DNA from: Moringa oleifera
Taxonomy: Eukaryota > Streptophyta > Magnoliopsida > Brassicales > Moringaceae
NCBI GenBank assembly: GCA_021397835.1
Contig: JAJFZO010000609.1
Span: 9,736,001-9,800,000 of the forward strand
Direction: 5' to 3'
DNA: 64,000 nt
Shown here piece by piece: positions 35,179-52,929 of the stretch (within the stretch, counting starts at the first letter, position 1; the number at the start of each line of letters is the position of its first letter). The notes under the pieces are model-generated. The model did not search any database. It saw only the letters and a list, made by a program, of their open reading frames with translations, and was not told the DNA's origin. A program made the translations under genes and the position numbers.

Positions 35179-38100
35179 TAGCTTTTGCTTCTGGGTGATT
35201 GGAAGAAATTAAGTTGCATAGGAATCGGGCAAGGTGATCGATGAACTTGTTTGAAAAGTTTCATTCTAGCTAAAAGGAATCTTGTGTAATGAAAGGTTAG
35301 CTTGACTTCTTGCTTAAGGAAGTGGAAAGTTTTTCTTCTTGTTCATGAATTGTCATGGAAATGAGAAAGTCGTAAGTCTCTCAAATTCTTGACACAAATC
35401 AGCTTCATTGAACGAAACTAATTGCTCTCATTTGTCGGATCTAATCAATCCAGGAATTGCTTCTGCTTTCTTTGATCTCCTATTGTCCAATAGTATCCGA
35501 CTTTATTAAAAAAGGTATAAAAGGAGACAAAGAATAAAACAAGGATAGTGGTTAATCTTGTATGGTTTGGATTAAAGGTTTTTCCGTGCAAGGTAAAAGT
35601 GGCAGACAAATTTGGATGTTCTGGTAACAACTTGTTCCGATGATTTTAAAGATTGATTCTGAATTGGTACAAGTCGGCGAGAAATTAATTTGCAGAGATC
35701 AGTCTATTTAAGATCCTGTAGAAGACTAGAGTAGTACCAAGATATCCATTGGTGTTTGACAAGAATTTATCATTCTTCATGCTCATGGATATATATGCCC
35801 TAAACATGTAGGAATATCCCCATAAATGTAGGACTCCAATGGCACTCTCAGTCCATTGAAGAGCTGCCCTTCATGCTTATAATTTGCATTCCATTAGTAC
35901 TTCTTAGTTCGACAAAACTGGGGAATGGACGATCATTATTATTTGTAGGGTTTGTTCTTAATTATAATTAACAGGTAGGTCTGAAAATTCCAAATCAACT
36001 TTCTTAGGAGTAATGGATACAGATATAAATCCCCAATTGTGATTTGATGGTTACAGGAATTGAGTGTCAATTGGTCCACCTATTAATTAATTTTCAATAA
36101 GATAGCTTAATTTATTAATTAAACCCAAGAACACATATTTAGTACTACATAGACATAAATAAGTAAAATAATATAAGATCATGTCAAGAGGCTACTATGT
36201 TGTCTAACTCTTTATAACATTTACATATTCGAATATTCGTAAAGTAAGGTTTCATGTGAATTTACCAAAAGTCAGACCAATACATTACTAAAACAACTAA
36301 TATAATTAATTAATCTTCCTAATCTTACAAAGTTAAATGTAGTTTAAGGTGCACCAAAACCATGTCACTGATGTGATATATCACAACATAAACAAAAATC
36401 GAATCAGTCAACTTTAACACAGTTAGTATTTTGACCAATCCGATTTTAAAAGTGAAAATAGGATACTATATGCTTTCTGCAGCTCATCGCATAGAAATTT
36501 CTCTCATTCAACTCTTTTGAAGATAAGCTTATGTAGATTAATGTAGGCACAAGATGCCTAATAACCCCCTTTTTCAATTTCAATTCGCAAAAGTTTTAGC
36601 TTTATGTTCTACTTACCCAATGCTTTTCTAACTAGCTTTTACCAAATGGGTTTTACGCAAAAAAAAAAAAAAAATCTTACAATTTTTATACTGATAAAAA
36701 TACTTTGAATATTGAATACTGTCTCAAGCGTTAAAAATATATATTTTTTTACAGATTAATTAAAACTTTTTATTTGATTAGATTAAGTGTAAAGCAGTAA
36801 TAATATTTTTGAATCGGATTTTTCCTAAATCAATGCATGCAAATGAGTTTTTTACGTAGGCAAAAGATATATGTCTATCTTGATTATTTGTAGCTAGGTT
36901 TTCCTTTTGAATGTAAGAAAATTAATTAAGCTTGAAAAAACAATATATGGATTAATTAATATATGGTTATGATTAATTAGATCATAGTGTGACAAAGACA
37001 TGATGGGTAATTTGACCATAACATATAGATCGTCATAAAGACTCTTTGGATCTAAGATTAATGCTCCTTAATTGGATTAATTTTCTTTTCAGATATGGAT
37101 TCAAAGAATCACCTTTAAAATTAATGACAATCAACAACACCTTTAGGAATTGGCCACTGGAGCAGCCATCAAGAATGTCATTTATCACATGTGCTGCTTA
37201 ATATTGGAAGACTAAAGCTGAGTCCCTCTTGGCACACCACCAGAGAAACGAAAGACCTTAATTTGTCCCAAATTGATTGGCAAGCTAGCTAGCTTGCTTT
37301 TAATCTTTTCAGAGAAGACCCTAGTCATCATCATGGTCATCATCAAAACCCTAATTAGGGTTTTTGAGTAGAGACAAAGCAACACATACATGATATATGA
37401 TACGATCATATTAATCCTAATAATTAATATTAATCAGTTTTTGCTATGGCCCCCCATTGGATTTGTATCGTTTTTCTTGTCACAAACCCAAAAGTGGTAA
37501 TATCATCAGTGACATAGACGTGATTCACTTGCTTTTCACTATAATCTTGAATAAACTAAAGCATAGATATCAAATTAAAGCTAAGAAACATCAATAGATT
37601 GATCAACGCAATAGGCCAAAATAGTGGTAAAAAAAGATGGGGATAGTGTCAATCAAAGACAAGATTAGTCGAGAAGCAGGAAAGCTTAGTTAATTGAGAA
37701 TATGAACTAATCTCTCTCCATTATTTTCTGAAGCAGTGTTGTGTGCTGTGTTAGAGACAAAACAGTGGGTTGATGTGAGTCATTGGGTGGCTTGATTGGA
37801 GATGCCTAAATGGGAAAGGAACAGAATGTTGTACTAATGGACTAATTTTCCTTCAGAGAAAAGCGAAAACAGGAAGCTGTGCCCCTCCAGCTCAACAAGA
37901 GAGGTCCATTATAAAGCTGCTAACATATATATACATTTTTTATAAGCATTCTTTTTGAATGATATATAGTGCCTCGTTTTTTATTATTATGATTTCGCTT
38001 AGCTTGCTTGCCACTGACCAATCATGATAAGACGTGGTTATGATCTTAGTTTCGGCTGTATTAATGAATACGTTTATATGATACTAATTCTCTCAATGAT

Positions 38101-39690
38101 ACTTGGATCTCTACAAAAATCTTCAAATTAATTACTACTTTTCTTCTATTAATCTAAAAAATAAGTTTTTTTTTTTAGCTAGGCATCTAAAAACTATGTT
38201 AATTATAAATTAATTTTTTAATGATATATTATTAAAATTTTTTTATATTATTTGAAAATATATATAATTAAATAATATAAAAATTTTGATATTTCATAAA
38301 TAAATGACATTTTAAAGCTACCGAAAGATTAAAAGTTTGTAGCAACTAAGATACAATAAAACGATGCAATTTAAGATAACCCCATGTTGATGTTTAGAAT
38401 AACTTTTTTTTTGTAATTAATTTTTTTAAAAAAATTAATTTAGATTTTCCTGAACAAAATTACTTTACTTTGTAATTTGGAATTTTTTTCTTTCTTGATC
38501 CAGATATTTATTTTGATAATTGGAGCAATTTTTTTCATCAGCATAATTAATAAATGACCGGTTAATTTATACATTTATTTAAAAATCATTGTAATGTTGA
38601 ATATGTCAGATTAAGTGATAGGTATAATTTCATGATTATTGGTATTGCCATGATTTATTAATTAGTATTTTTTATTTATTAATCTGAGTTACATGGTTTT
38701 GAAATTCATTTGTTTTTAAAAACTTCCAATTTGACTTGGAGCAAAATGAAAACATTATTGCTCCATTATTTTAAAAATATCTCCAATAATTGAGTCATTT
38801 TTTAAAATTTATCTTTAATTATTAAAGTAATATTCTGTTACTAATCTTTTTTCTCTTTTCTAATTATATAGGAAAAAGATAAATTTTTTTTAATCTCAAA
38901 TCATTTAATTTTACTATCTTGAAAATTATTTTTATCATATCAATAAAAAAATCAAATATTTTATTATTTTATTTGTTATTATCTATCATTATCTTGTTAT
39001 AAAACATAAATATAAATAAGATTTTTCTCTTGTAGATAAAAATGAAAAAAATATTTATAATTCATCGACAATATAATTAATATGTCCAAACATATTCACA
39101 CGCATATTTACATTTAAGATTATAATAATCTAATTTATTATATTCACAATCTTTAAAAATAAAATTGAAGTCGTAAACTCTCACATTTTTTAACTCCAAA
39201 ACTTATTATTAATTAGATTTAAATATCTCTATTCAACAAATAATAGCGTGATAGACACTTGATCAAGTGAATTTCTTTTCCTATTTATTTGAGTTGTGTT
39301 GATTTTTTTTAGAAAAGATATAAAAGGGTATATAATTTGTAATTTATTGTGATAAAATAAAAAGATAAATAAATAAAATTTATTTTAACCATTCATTTTA
39401 TTAAGTTAATATCGTGTGAAAAATTAAAAAAAAAAACAAAACCAAAAATCCTTCCCTAAAAAAACAAGGGAGACTTGCGTAGCTAAGTCTAGTTTTCTAA
39501 CAATGGCGTTATTTATTTGTAAGCAAATTCAGGACAACCATCAACTGAGTTTAATTGCTTCCTTGTTTCCCTTTCTAATTTAGGGTTTGTTACGGACAGT
39601 AAGATCTAATTGTGGCTTGTGTCCTTAACCGAAACTGCCACCTTTGATTCAAAACACACAGGAGGAGACATATACGGAGCAAAGCAAGAG
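35179..39690. other. Intergenic DNA between SPEAR and glyoxal oxidase
   Basis: The 3' UTR of the SPEAR gene is followed by AT-rich DNA with no ORF of interest. Stretches at 37140-37350 and 37740-37910 are less AT-rich and might be conserved noncoding sequence. No RNA gene or element ends are recognised. Confidence 0.5.
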
Positions 39691-39698
39691 TATATAAA
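39691..39698 (+). promoter_or_regulatory. TATA box of the glyoxal oxidase gene
   Basis: TATATAAA lies 53 bp before the start codon at 39744, implying a very short leader of about 20-25 nt. An out-of-frame ATG at 39704 would then fall upstream of the transcription start and be harmless. Confidence 0.6.
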
Positions 39699-39743
39699 GC
39701 GCCATGGACGAAGCATCCTCGGAGATAGTTTGCGTGCTCAACA

Positions 39744-41773
39744 ATGGCCGTACTAGTATGGAGAGCTCTATGCATTCTGCCTCTGTTGTTCGTTACGGGG
39801 TCCTCAAACTTCTTCTTCTACCCTTTCCACCATAACCCTTATCACAACCCTCTGTCAGAGCCTTCTCCTTCTTCCATCGCAGAGGACCGCCCCGAACTCG
39901 TCAAAGCTTTCCCAGACGACGCCTCTTTCAAAAGCAACCCCGCCGAGGATGCAACATTCGCCATTCAAAGTAACTATCCTGGAAACTGGGAGCTGTTTAT
40001 CCAGAACTCTGGGGTGTCGGCCATGCACGCAATCTTGCTCCCTAACATCGACAAGGTCTTGATGTACGATGCAACCATCTGGAGGATATCACAGATCAAG
40101 TTGCCCCCGGAAGTGCCATGCCACGTCATGAATCAGGCTACCGGCGAGAAAGATTGCTGGGCTCATTCCGTCCTGCTTGATGTCGACACTGGGAGACTCA
40201 GGCCCCTCAAGGTTTCCATTTATCATTTCACTGTTGTTACATTGGATACGCGCAACCTATTCTTCTAATTGTTTTCCTTTTGCTTTCTCTCTGATCTTCC
40301 GATGACAATCTCGAATTTGTTATATATCCTCCCAGCTTGACACAGACACATGGTGTTCGTCGGGAGGTCTCTCGGTGAACGGAACCCTAGTGGGTACCGG
40401 TGGTTTCCAAGGAGGAGCCAACACCATTAGGTACCTAAGGGATTGTGATACCTGCGACTGGGTGGAATATCCCAATGGGCTCGCAGCTCCGAGATGGTGA
40501 GTTTCTGATTCATATCATGTATACCTCTCAACAATTCATCGTGCCCCATAACAACCAAATTGATTGTTTGTGTTTGTGTGTGTGTCGCTTGCGACGCCAT
40601 TGAAGGTACTCAACACAAGCAACTTTACCAGACGGAGGCTTCATAGTTGTAGGCGGACGTGGCGCCATGAGCTACGAGTACATTCCACTGGAGGGAGTGA
40701 AGAACACCAAACTGTACCGGTCGCCATTGCTAGAGGATACCACTGACAAGGATGAGAACAACCTCTACCCTTTCGTCTACCTCTCCACCGACGGCAACCT
40801 CTTCATTTTCGCCAACGATCGCTCCATCCTCCTCAACCCCAATACCAACAAAGTCGTGCGGGAGTTCCCCGTCCTTCCTGGAGGCGCCCGTAACTATCCG
40901 GCATCCGGCAGCTCCGTTCTCCTACCCATCAAGCTGCACCCAGCCAACGGCAAAGTCATCTCTGCCGATGTCTTGATATGCGGAGGCGCTCCTCACAATG
41001 CTTATGAACAGGCAGGCAAGAACGTCTTCTTGCCGGCTTTGGATGATTGTGGCAGGATCACCATCACCAGCAAAAAGCCCAAGTGGAAGATAGAGAAGAT
41101 GCCGTCCCCCCGCGTGATGGGTGACGCCATGATTCTTCCCACCGGAGAAGTGCTCTTGCTCAACGGAGCCAAGAAGGGTTCTGCCGGGTGGCATTTCGCT
41201 CAGGAACCCAACATGGCCCCCGCGTTGTACACTCCTAGCCTGCATGTCGGTCACAGGTTCAGAGAGTTGGCCCCAAGCAACATTCCTCGTATGTACCACT
41301 CCTCCTCTGCCGTGCTTCCCGACGCCAAAGTGCTCGTCGCAGGTAGCAACACCAACAACGGCTACGTCTACGACACCCAGTACCCCACCGAGCTCAGGGT
41401 TGAGAAATTCTCGCCACCTTACCTGGACCCGGCACTGGCAGATCTCAGACCTGAGATCGTGAAGGACGCCGCCCCACAGCGGATATCGTATGGAAAGAAG
41501 TTTAAGGTGCAGATTATATCCAAACATCCCAAGGTAGAGCTGGAAAACGTTATGGTCACTATGTACGCACCAGCTTTCACCACTCACGGGATCTCCATGA
41601 ACCAGAGGCTGATTATCCTGGCCTCAGTCGATGTGAACCTCGAGTATGGGTTCCAGCACAGTATCGATGTTGTAGCTCCGCCATCCGGTAAAGTGGCTCC
41701 TCCTGGGTACTACCTTCTCTATGTTGTTTACCGTGGCGTGCCCAGCATCGGAGTCTGGGTTCAGATCAAGTAG
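39744..41773 (+). CDS. GLOX: Secreted glyoxal (aldehyde) oxidase, galactose-oxidase superfamily
   Basis: Three exons: 39744-40211, 40336-40496, 40606-41773, joining to 598 aa. Residues 1-21 form a signal peptide (WRALCILPLLFVTGSS). The N-terminal glyoxal oxidase beta-propeller carries WCSSGG with Cys163. RMYHSSSAVLPD carries Tyr440 and His441. In this family the Cys is cross-linked to a propeller Tyr as the radical cofactor, and Tyr/His residues bind copper. The C-terminal E-set (DUF1929-like) domain contains THGISMNQR and ends GVWVQIK. The enzyme would oxidise aldehydes such as methylglyoxal in the apoplast, releasing hydrogen peroxide. GC content is markedly higher than the flanks, and the large exon 3 is intronless. 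It is intact; the substrate is unknown. Confidence 0.93.
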
Positions 41774-42608
41774 AGAAAGCTCGCAGGATTTTCCATCAAG
41801 CTGCAAAAAAGCTAGCTTTCTTTCCTTGTTTCCTTTGGGATTCCAATATTCTTTCTGTGATACATTGCACCTTCTGGTCAAAGCTTGTAAGATCTTAGAA
41901 GGTGTAGAAATTAATCATTCATGAATTCAGTTTCCAATTTTTAGGAGTTTAATATATTGAACATTTCAATTCATGAGGAATTAATTCTGAACAATTAATT
42001 TAATCCAACTACAAAGAGAAGTTCTTACAATTACAGAATCTTTCCATTAACCTTTGCTTTCTGAGAAAAGCATAAAACAAAACTCAAATGAGAATCTGAT
42101 TCCAACTTAAGATTCTCATGCTTGCAGTGGCTTTCAGTAGGCAATAGAGGAATACACAGGGGGTCCTTGCAGGCCTTATAATCAGAGCTGCCAATGCAAG
42201 CCATTACTGGCATCTGGTTTGAATGGGGAAATGCGTAAGAGATCATCAGTTCCCTGTCTCATTCACCAAGAAATACAGAAAATTGCATTATCATACACAC
42301 TATATAATCAAATAGTACATCAGGAGGACTTAAACACCTAATCTAACAAGCCAAACACCATTTGAAGGCCAATACAATTTACAAGAACAAATAAAAATAT
42401 AAAAACAAGGCTCATGTTAGCAGAATATACCGACTATACAAAGCCCCCAAAAACCATTGACGAAGCAAGCATATACTCCCTTCAATTCCATTGCTTGATA
42501 AAAGCCAAGCCAGGATTGGATCTCTTGTTGCAGTCAAGTGGAAAGCCTCTGTTCATGGTCCCATTAACCACTGCAATTAATTGGATTAGAGCTTAGTTAA
42601 TGCCTAAC
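41774..42608. other. Intergenic DNA between glyoxal oxidase and XTH pseudogene
   Basis: This holds the glyoxal oxidase 3' UTR and the presumed 5' end of the XTH relic. A signal-peptide-like open stretch (42540-42596) might be the remains of its N-terminus, but this is uncertain. Confidence 0.4.
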
Positions 42609-44083
42609 TTCTTGAACAGCATGTATCTCACCTGGGGTGCTAACAATTCTGCAATTCCAGGAACAGGTTATGACCTTCAAGGCTTCAACTTGGATCAAAG
42701 TTCAGGTAAATAGTATCTGCCTTTCCTGGTAACAATGTAATCTAATCATAAGATTTGCTTCCTTTAGACATCTGGGTGATTTATCACTTTGATCAATCCT
42801 GCATGTCAACCAAATACTAAAAACGTAAATAAAAATTACATTCTTTGCTCTGGCAACATTAAACACAGTGCCTTGATTTTCAGCATCTGAGGTTCCATCA
42901 AAAAGGGCATTTTTATCTGGAAGCATCGAGATGTTAATCAAGTAGCTTCCTGGGAACTCTGCTGGAACAGCCACAGCCTACTATGTAAGTTAAATAAATA
43001 GAGCAACAAACAGGGGTTAATAAAATCTATATAGCAATCATCTCCACTCTTTGTCATAAAGTTTCACTTTCTTCCTTTAATTCTTTCTTTCTCTCTCAAC
43101 TTTTCTTCTCTTTTTCTCCTCCTGTTTTTATGTCCTCCATCTTAATTGGCTCATTCCGTGTCAACAGCTTCAAGAGGAAAAAGGTAAACTGTGGCTAAAA
43201 ACAACGTTCTCCTCAATACTTTCTAGTGAAATATATTCTTGCACTCCCTCCATGAAAATGTAGATTATTTAACTCTAGCAACATTATACAGGGCAAGGAA
43301 GCAGAGCCATCTCAAAGTGAAGATTGCTAATTGTCTATACTCAAATTTTTGCAGCTATCCTCTACTGGAAGTGGCATGATAAGATAAATTTTGAGTTCAA
43401 ACATTTCTGGACAACCAGAAATTGTCCACACAAATATATACACTCAATAAAATGGAAGCAAGGAGCAGCAGTTCCGCCTCTGGTTTGACCCAACTGCTGA
43501 TTTCCAGTACACCATACATCGGAACCCCACTGAAGTTGTGTCAGTTGACTTTACAGACATCTACTTTATGTTACACTAACTTCCACAAAATCATGTCACT
43601 GCCAGATATCCAATCCAAATTTATGTGACTCTATTCATTCAACCTTGTTACTTCATTCACAATTGAGCCAGGACAGCTATCAATCCTAAACTTCAAAGTC
43701 ATAACTGTAATTTCAGGTGGTATATTGACAATCTGCCCATCCGTGTTTTCTGAAACTATCAAAATGAAGGGATTGCTTACCCAAATAAGCAAGGATGAGG
43801 GTATGGTCTACTCTATGTGATGCAGATAACTGGGCAACTAGAGGCAGGCTTGTCAAGATTGACTGGAACACTGCACCCTTCATAGAGATTCAACAAGTTT
43901 TGACCCAGAGCATGCAAGTGGAATGTAGCAGTCAGCATTAGTCAATGTGTAACAAATTCCCCAGCTAACTGGTGGACCTTCCCCACATACAGCCAATTAA
44001 GCAATTGCAATGGTAAGATGAGCCAGATGAAGTGGGTCAGAGATAACCACATTGTCTATGACTACTGCAAAGATGCTAAATGA
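42609..44083 (+). pseudogene. Xyloglucan endotransglucosylase/hydrolase (XTH) pseudogene, four decayed exons
   Basis: Four exon relics with surviving splice sites. Exon 1 (42609-42705): FLNSMYLTWGANNS and LDQSSG-like text, then GTAAAT. Exon 2 (42884-42984): KRAFLSGSIEMLIK, TAG stop at 42943, LPGNSAGTATAYY, then GTAAGT. Exon 3 (43355 to about 43547): the catalytic motif HDEIDFEF now reads HDKINFEF (43375-43398) and is out of frame, followed by GQPEIVHTNIYTQ, TAA at 43448, then [14 protein letters not shown]. Exon 4 (43717-44083): IRVF, TGA at 43751, [13 protein letters not shown], a one-base deletion near 43793, then [17 protein letters not shown] and VKIDW, ending DYCKDAK plus TGA. XTHs cut and rejoin cell-wall xyloglucan. 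With three internal stops, at least three indels and the nucleophile Glu changed to Lys, this copy cannot work. Confidence 0.92.
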
Positions 44084-44093
44084 ATGGATTCCC

Positions 44094-44127
<34 letters not shown>

Positions 44128-44165
44128 CCTACCAAAAAAAAAAAAAAACCAAAAAATAAAAATAA
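44094..44165. repeat. Poly-C tract (about 30 C) followed by A-rich repeats
   Basis: A near-pure C run at 44095-44124 is followed by CCCCT, then poly-A and AAAAT repeats to about 44175. It lies just after the XTH relic, where functional XTHs carry Pro-Pro-Glu-Cys codons, so it may have grown from CC-rich codons. Exact length is doubtful in any assembly. Confidence 0.7.
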
Positions 44166-44169
44166 AAAT

Positions 44170-45600
44170 AAAAATAATTCAAACAACAATTGATGCCATC
44201 ATCCGTGATCTTAGCAATGCGACAGGAGGCCTGGAGTGGTTCAGAAAGAGATGAACACTATGGTATTCCTACCATCAGCAGAAGTTGAAAAAACATGTTC
44301 TGCCTTCTCATTTCTCACCTGCAGAGAAAGTCTTCTACCCTTTCCTAGTGTTCAAATCCCACAATTTCATTCTTTTCCTTCATGTTTCAATAATATTATT
44401 TCATTCTGTACTTCAGTCTCCTATATTAAGTTTAATAATGGAATGCAAACCATTCCACTCATAGAATACTATGAAGTTCAATGACAACAGGGCAACAAGA
44501 AATCCATTGACACAAATTCTATAAGCTTGAGTCCAAGAAGAATCATATTAGAGCATCAACATGGAAGACATTCAAGGCAGTCATTGGGCAAAGCTTTAAG
44601 CCTAGAGTACACAGATCATTTCAGACTGACCAACGTCCATACGAGATCTCCAATGAAATTGCTACTCTTAAAGCAGCATGGATGGTACCGAAATTAAAGA
44701 CCAAAGTATGGAAAGAAGAAAATGGCCAGGGTTTCTTATTGCTATTGCTTGATCATAATGCATCAGTGATTATATAAGCTTACAAGCAACTTTTTGCATG
44801 AAATTAAACTATTGTACTAAGATAAAGACTAATCTATCTTTACTAAAGATAAACATGAAAATAATAAATATGATCTAGTTTAACAAACTAAAGAAGAACT
44901 AGGATAAATATAATCTAATCTAAGAAGTAGCTGTTTATATCAACACACGCACGCACATTAATATATACAAATCTACATGTGTGTGTGTGTGTGTCTATAT
45001 GTATGTATGTCCGTATGTGTGTGAGTGTATGTCCGTATGTGTGTGTATATATTCACTTAAGTATTTTCATAAGCTCCCCACAATGTTAAAGATGAGAATG
45101 AATCCTCGATCCAGCCTCACAATGATGGGTGACTCAAACCGAAAATTCCTTATTTTAAGACTTAATAGGACCAATATGGTAATTTTCTTAGATAAACAAA
45201 GAGAACAATGTTTAAGTTTTGTAATATAAAATGCTTCACTGATATGATGAGAGGCAAACCACTAAAAGCATTAGTGAGCAATAGTAAACACCACAAAAAA
45301 AAAACTGTGACACCAGTCTTTATATTCCAACCTACCAATCCAGTACACCAGAGCAGAATGCTTCTTCACCTTTCTCATTATAACCAGAAAATTACCTCCA
45401 ATGATAATTTTTATCTCCAATGTTAACGTATTATTCATCGAACCAGCATAAGCAAACCAAAGACAAAAAGTTAAACAACCCAAACAAATTAGTACTTCAT
45501 TTCCTCTATGATTATAAATGGGCAAAATGTGGTAAGGTGAAACTACTTTTCTTTTCCCAACTTTTATTGGTGGCCAAACAACAATGCGACAAAACAATTT
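44170..45600. other. Intergenic DNA with a GT-rich minisatellite
   Basis: No gene is recognised. At 44977-45052 a (GT)n run leads into two copies of GTATGTCCGTATGTGTGTG with small changes. ORFs over it (44981-45229) are by-products of the repeat. The 3' UTR of the TMEM234-like gene probably covers the right end. Confidence 0.5.
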
Positions 45601-45685
45601 AAAGAACAAAATAACTTTATAGAAACATTATATTCAAGTATCTTACAAAATTGAATCAAAATTTATAGGAAAAAGAGGCAGATCA

Positions 45686-46096
45686 TCACGGGATACAAAG
45701 CCAAGTACCCAAAACAATAAAGCCCGTACCCAACAAAGCGAGCTCGACCCGAGTCTCCTCGCCCAAGAGCATCCCAAACACAGCCGTAGCAGCAAACGTC
45801 GTCGCATTCGTGACAGGAACTGCCAGCGAGATCGGGGCATCGCTCAAGAGAGAAAAGAAAGTAGCAGAGGCCGATAGGTTTATCAAGAAGGGCACTGAGT
45901 ACTGCCAAAACAAGAGAAGCTTGACCCAATTCTTTAACGAGACGAAGATCTTCCCATACAATGTCTGCGGGTTTGGTACTGGAGCAGGCGAGGATTTGAA
46001 GGATTGGTCCCAAAGCAGTGTGCCTCGGCGCATCATGGCATTGGTTGCGCCCCAGACTAAACCCACCGCCACCATCTTCTCCGCATCACCGATCAT
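45686..46096 (-). CDS. TMEM234-like (EamA/DMT-type) small membrane protein
   Basis: A single exon of 136 aa starts at the ATG at 46096 and stops at 45686-45688. It opens MIGDAEKMVAVGLVWGATNAMMRRG, matching the first helix and WG-x-TN/Q pattern of TMEM234 and other half-size drug/metabolite transporters. Four hydrophobic helices are visible at about 8-22, 55-75, 88-108 and 112-134. The conserved ISLAVPVTNATTF and MLLGEE lie in the second half. The human protein is an uncharacterised membrane protein of similar size (about 140-160 aa). No transport substrate can be inferred. It is divergent from the casein kinase gene, 1.4 kb away. Confidence 0.85.
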   Translation of the reverse strand: MIGDAEKMVAVGLVWGATNAMMRRGTLLWDQSFKSSPAPVPNPQTLYGKIFVSLKNWVKLLLFWQYSVPFLINLSASATFFSLLSDAPISLAVPVTNATTFAATAVFGMLLGEETRVELALLGTGFIVLGTWLCIP

Positions 46097-47480
46097 GGAT
46101 CCTCCGATCTGTCAAAACTCTCACGCACTGCCTTCCACTTCGATGCTACTTGTGGAAGCGGGCAATGTCCTGGCTAAAGAAGTATACACCAAGTCCATAA
46201 ACGACATCGTTGGAATATTGGAACCAAGGCTGTGTTCTTGCCCTAAAGAAAACTAGTTAAGAATAATAAATAACCAATGCATTAAAAAAAAAAAAAAAGC
46301 CGAATTGATTATTAAAAAAGCACTGTGTGACATATTTAAATAAAAAAATTCAAAAAATAACTTTTTATTTGAAAATATATAATGACCTCTATAATTTCAT
46401 TATTTTATAGATTTTTAGCAAAATTAATATATTTATCAGCATTATCGGAATTAATGAAATAGTAGAAAGAAAACCAAATACTGCTTTTACATGTTCTTTT
46501 TACAAATATATATATATATATATAATTAAAAAAATTAATAATATTTCTGGTGAAATCCGGCTCTTAGTTAAGTATTCATCGCCACTATCATATTAATATG
46601 ACATGCAACCATCACTTCATTAAAACATACTTTTTTTAAATAATTTTAAAATTCAAAAAATTAAAAAATATTTTTTATTTCCTTTGCAATTTAAGAATTC
46701 TAAAAATTATTAACTCCAGATTTCAAAATTTAACAAACCCAGGATCCAAAGTCATTTATAAATCCCATTAAATTTCTAGATTTAAATAATTTAAAATTTA
46801 TATTTAAATTTAATGTTTGAGTATTTTTTAAAAAGAATGGATCTGAGATATGTGATAGCAATTAGCAATTGGAAATTTTCTGACATTTTTCCCCTAATTA
46901 ATTGCTGCTTTTTTTTTTTCTATTGATTGACAAATTAAAAGATTTACGCAATTAATTAAGGCAAAGATCAGAGGAGATATAGGCATAATGATTGCACGCC
47001 GTCTACCCCACCGCCGGCTCTCAGACATCGCCAACATGTATCCATCTCCTTACAAGATTGCCCCTTCCACCACCTTTTATTTACCAATCCAAACCACCGC
47101 TCCTTCATGCCAGTGTCCAGATTAAATGACAATAATAACCTTAATAAATCAACTAATACCCAACGCTCTCCGCTGGAGTCAAATGGTAAATAAAGCCGAT
47201 GTACCTACCCTTCACGTGATACAGAAGGCCATTGTTCAATGGGTCAACTCGCTCCCTACCTAACCCGAATACCAAAACTACCCTCCAAAGCTTCTCCTCT
47301 TTATCTCTGTGACTGTCGTTTGCTGCCCGAGTTCTCTGTGTGGCTTCAGTTTCTTCTCGGACATATGTAGAGCCAAACAAAAGTCTTCATTTTGTTTTTT
47401 ATTTATATATTCTCCCAAATCCAGTTATATTATTCGCTTTGAGAAGAAAGGAATCTTACAAACAAAACCCTAGATCATTT
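46097..47480. promoter_or_regulatory. Divergent upstream region of TMEM234-like (-) and CK1-like (+) genes
   Basis: About 1.4 kb of AT-rich DNA with an (AT)n run at 46508-46524. The last 350 bp are less AT-rich and likely hold the CK1 promoter and leader. The ORF at 47153-47380 is not conserved-looking. Confidence 0.45.
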
Positions 47481-47482
47481 TC

Positions 47483-47491
47483 ATGATCTGA
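47483..47491 (+). promoter_or_regulatory. Two-codon uORF (AUG-AUC-UGA) before CK1
   Basis: ATGATCTGA ends 22 nt before the main ATG at 47514, in the certain 5' leader if transcription begins upstream of 47480. It is a minimal uORF that could reduce main-start use. Confidence 0.4.
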
Positions 47492-47513
47492 CCCGATCGA
47501 ATCGAGCACGGAC

Positions 47514-52929
<5,416 letters not shown>

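Noticed and set aside
40922..41587. 221-codon ORF antisense to glyoxal oxidase
   Set aside because: It is a shadow of the GC-rich exon 3; the sense strand has clear conserved motifs.
42702..42974. 90-codon minus-strand ORF
   Set aside because: It lies antisense to exon 2 of the XTH pseudogene, where the plus strand carries the GNSAGT motif.
44981..45229. 82-codon ORF rich in Cys and Val
   Set aside because: It is produced by the GT-rich minisatellite.
45810..46256. 148-codon plus-strand ORF
   Set aside because: It is antisense to the TMEM234-like gene, whose minus-strand protein matches a known family.
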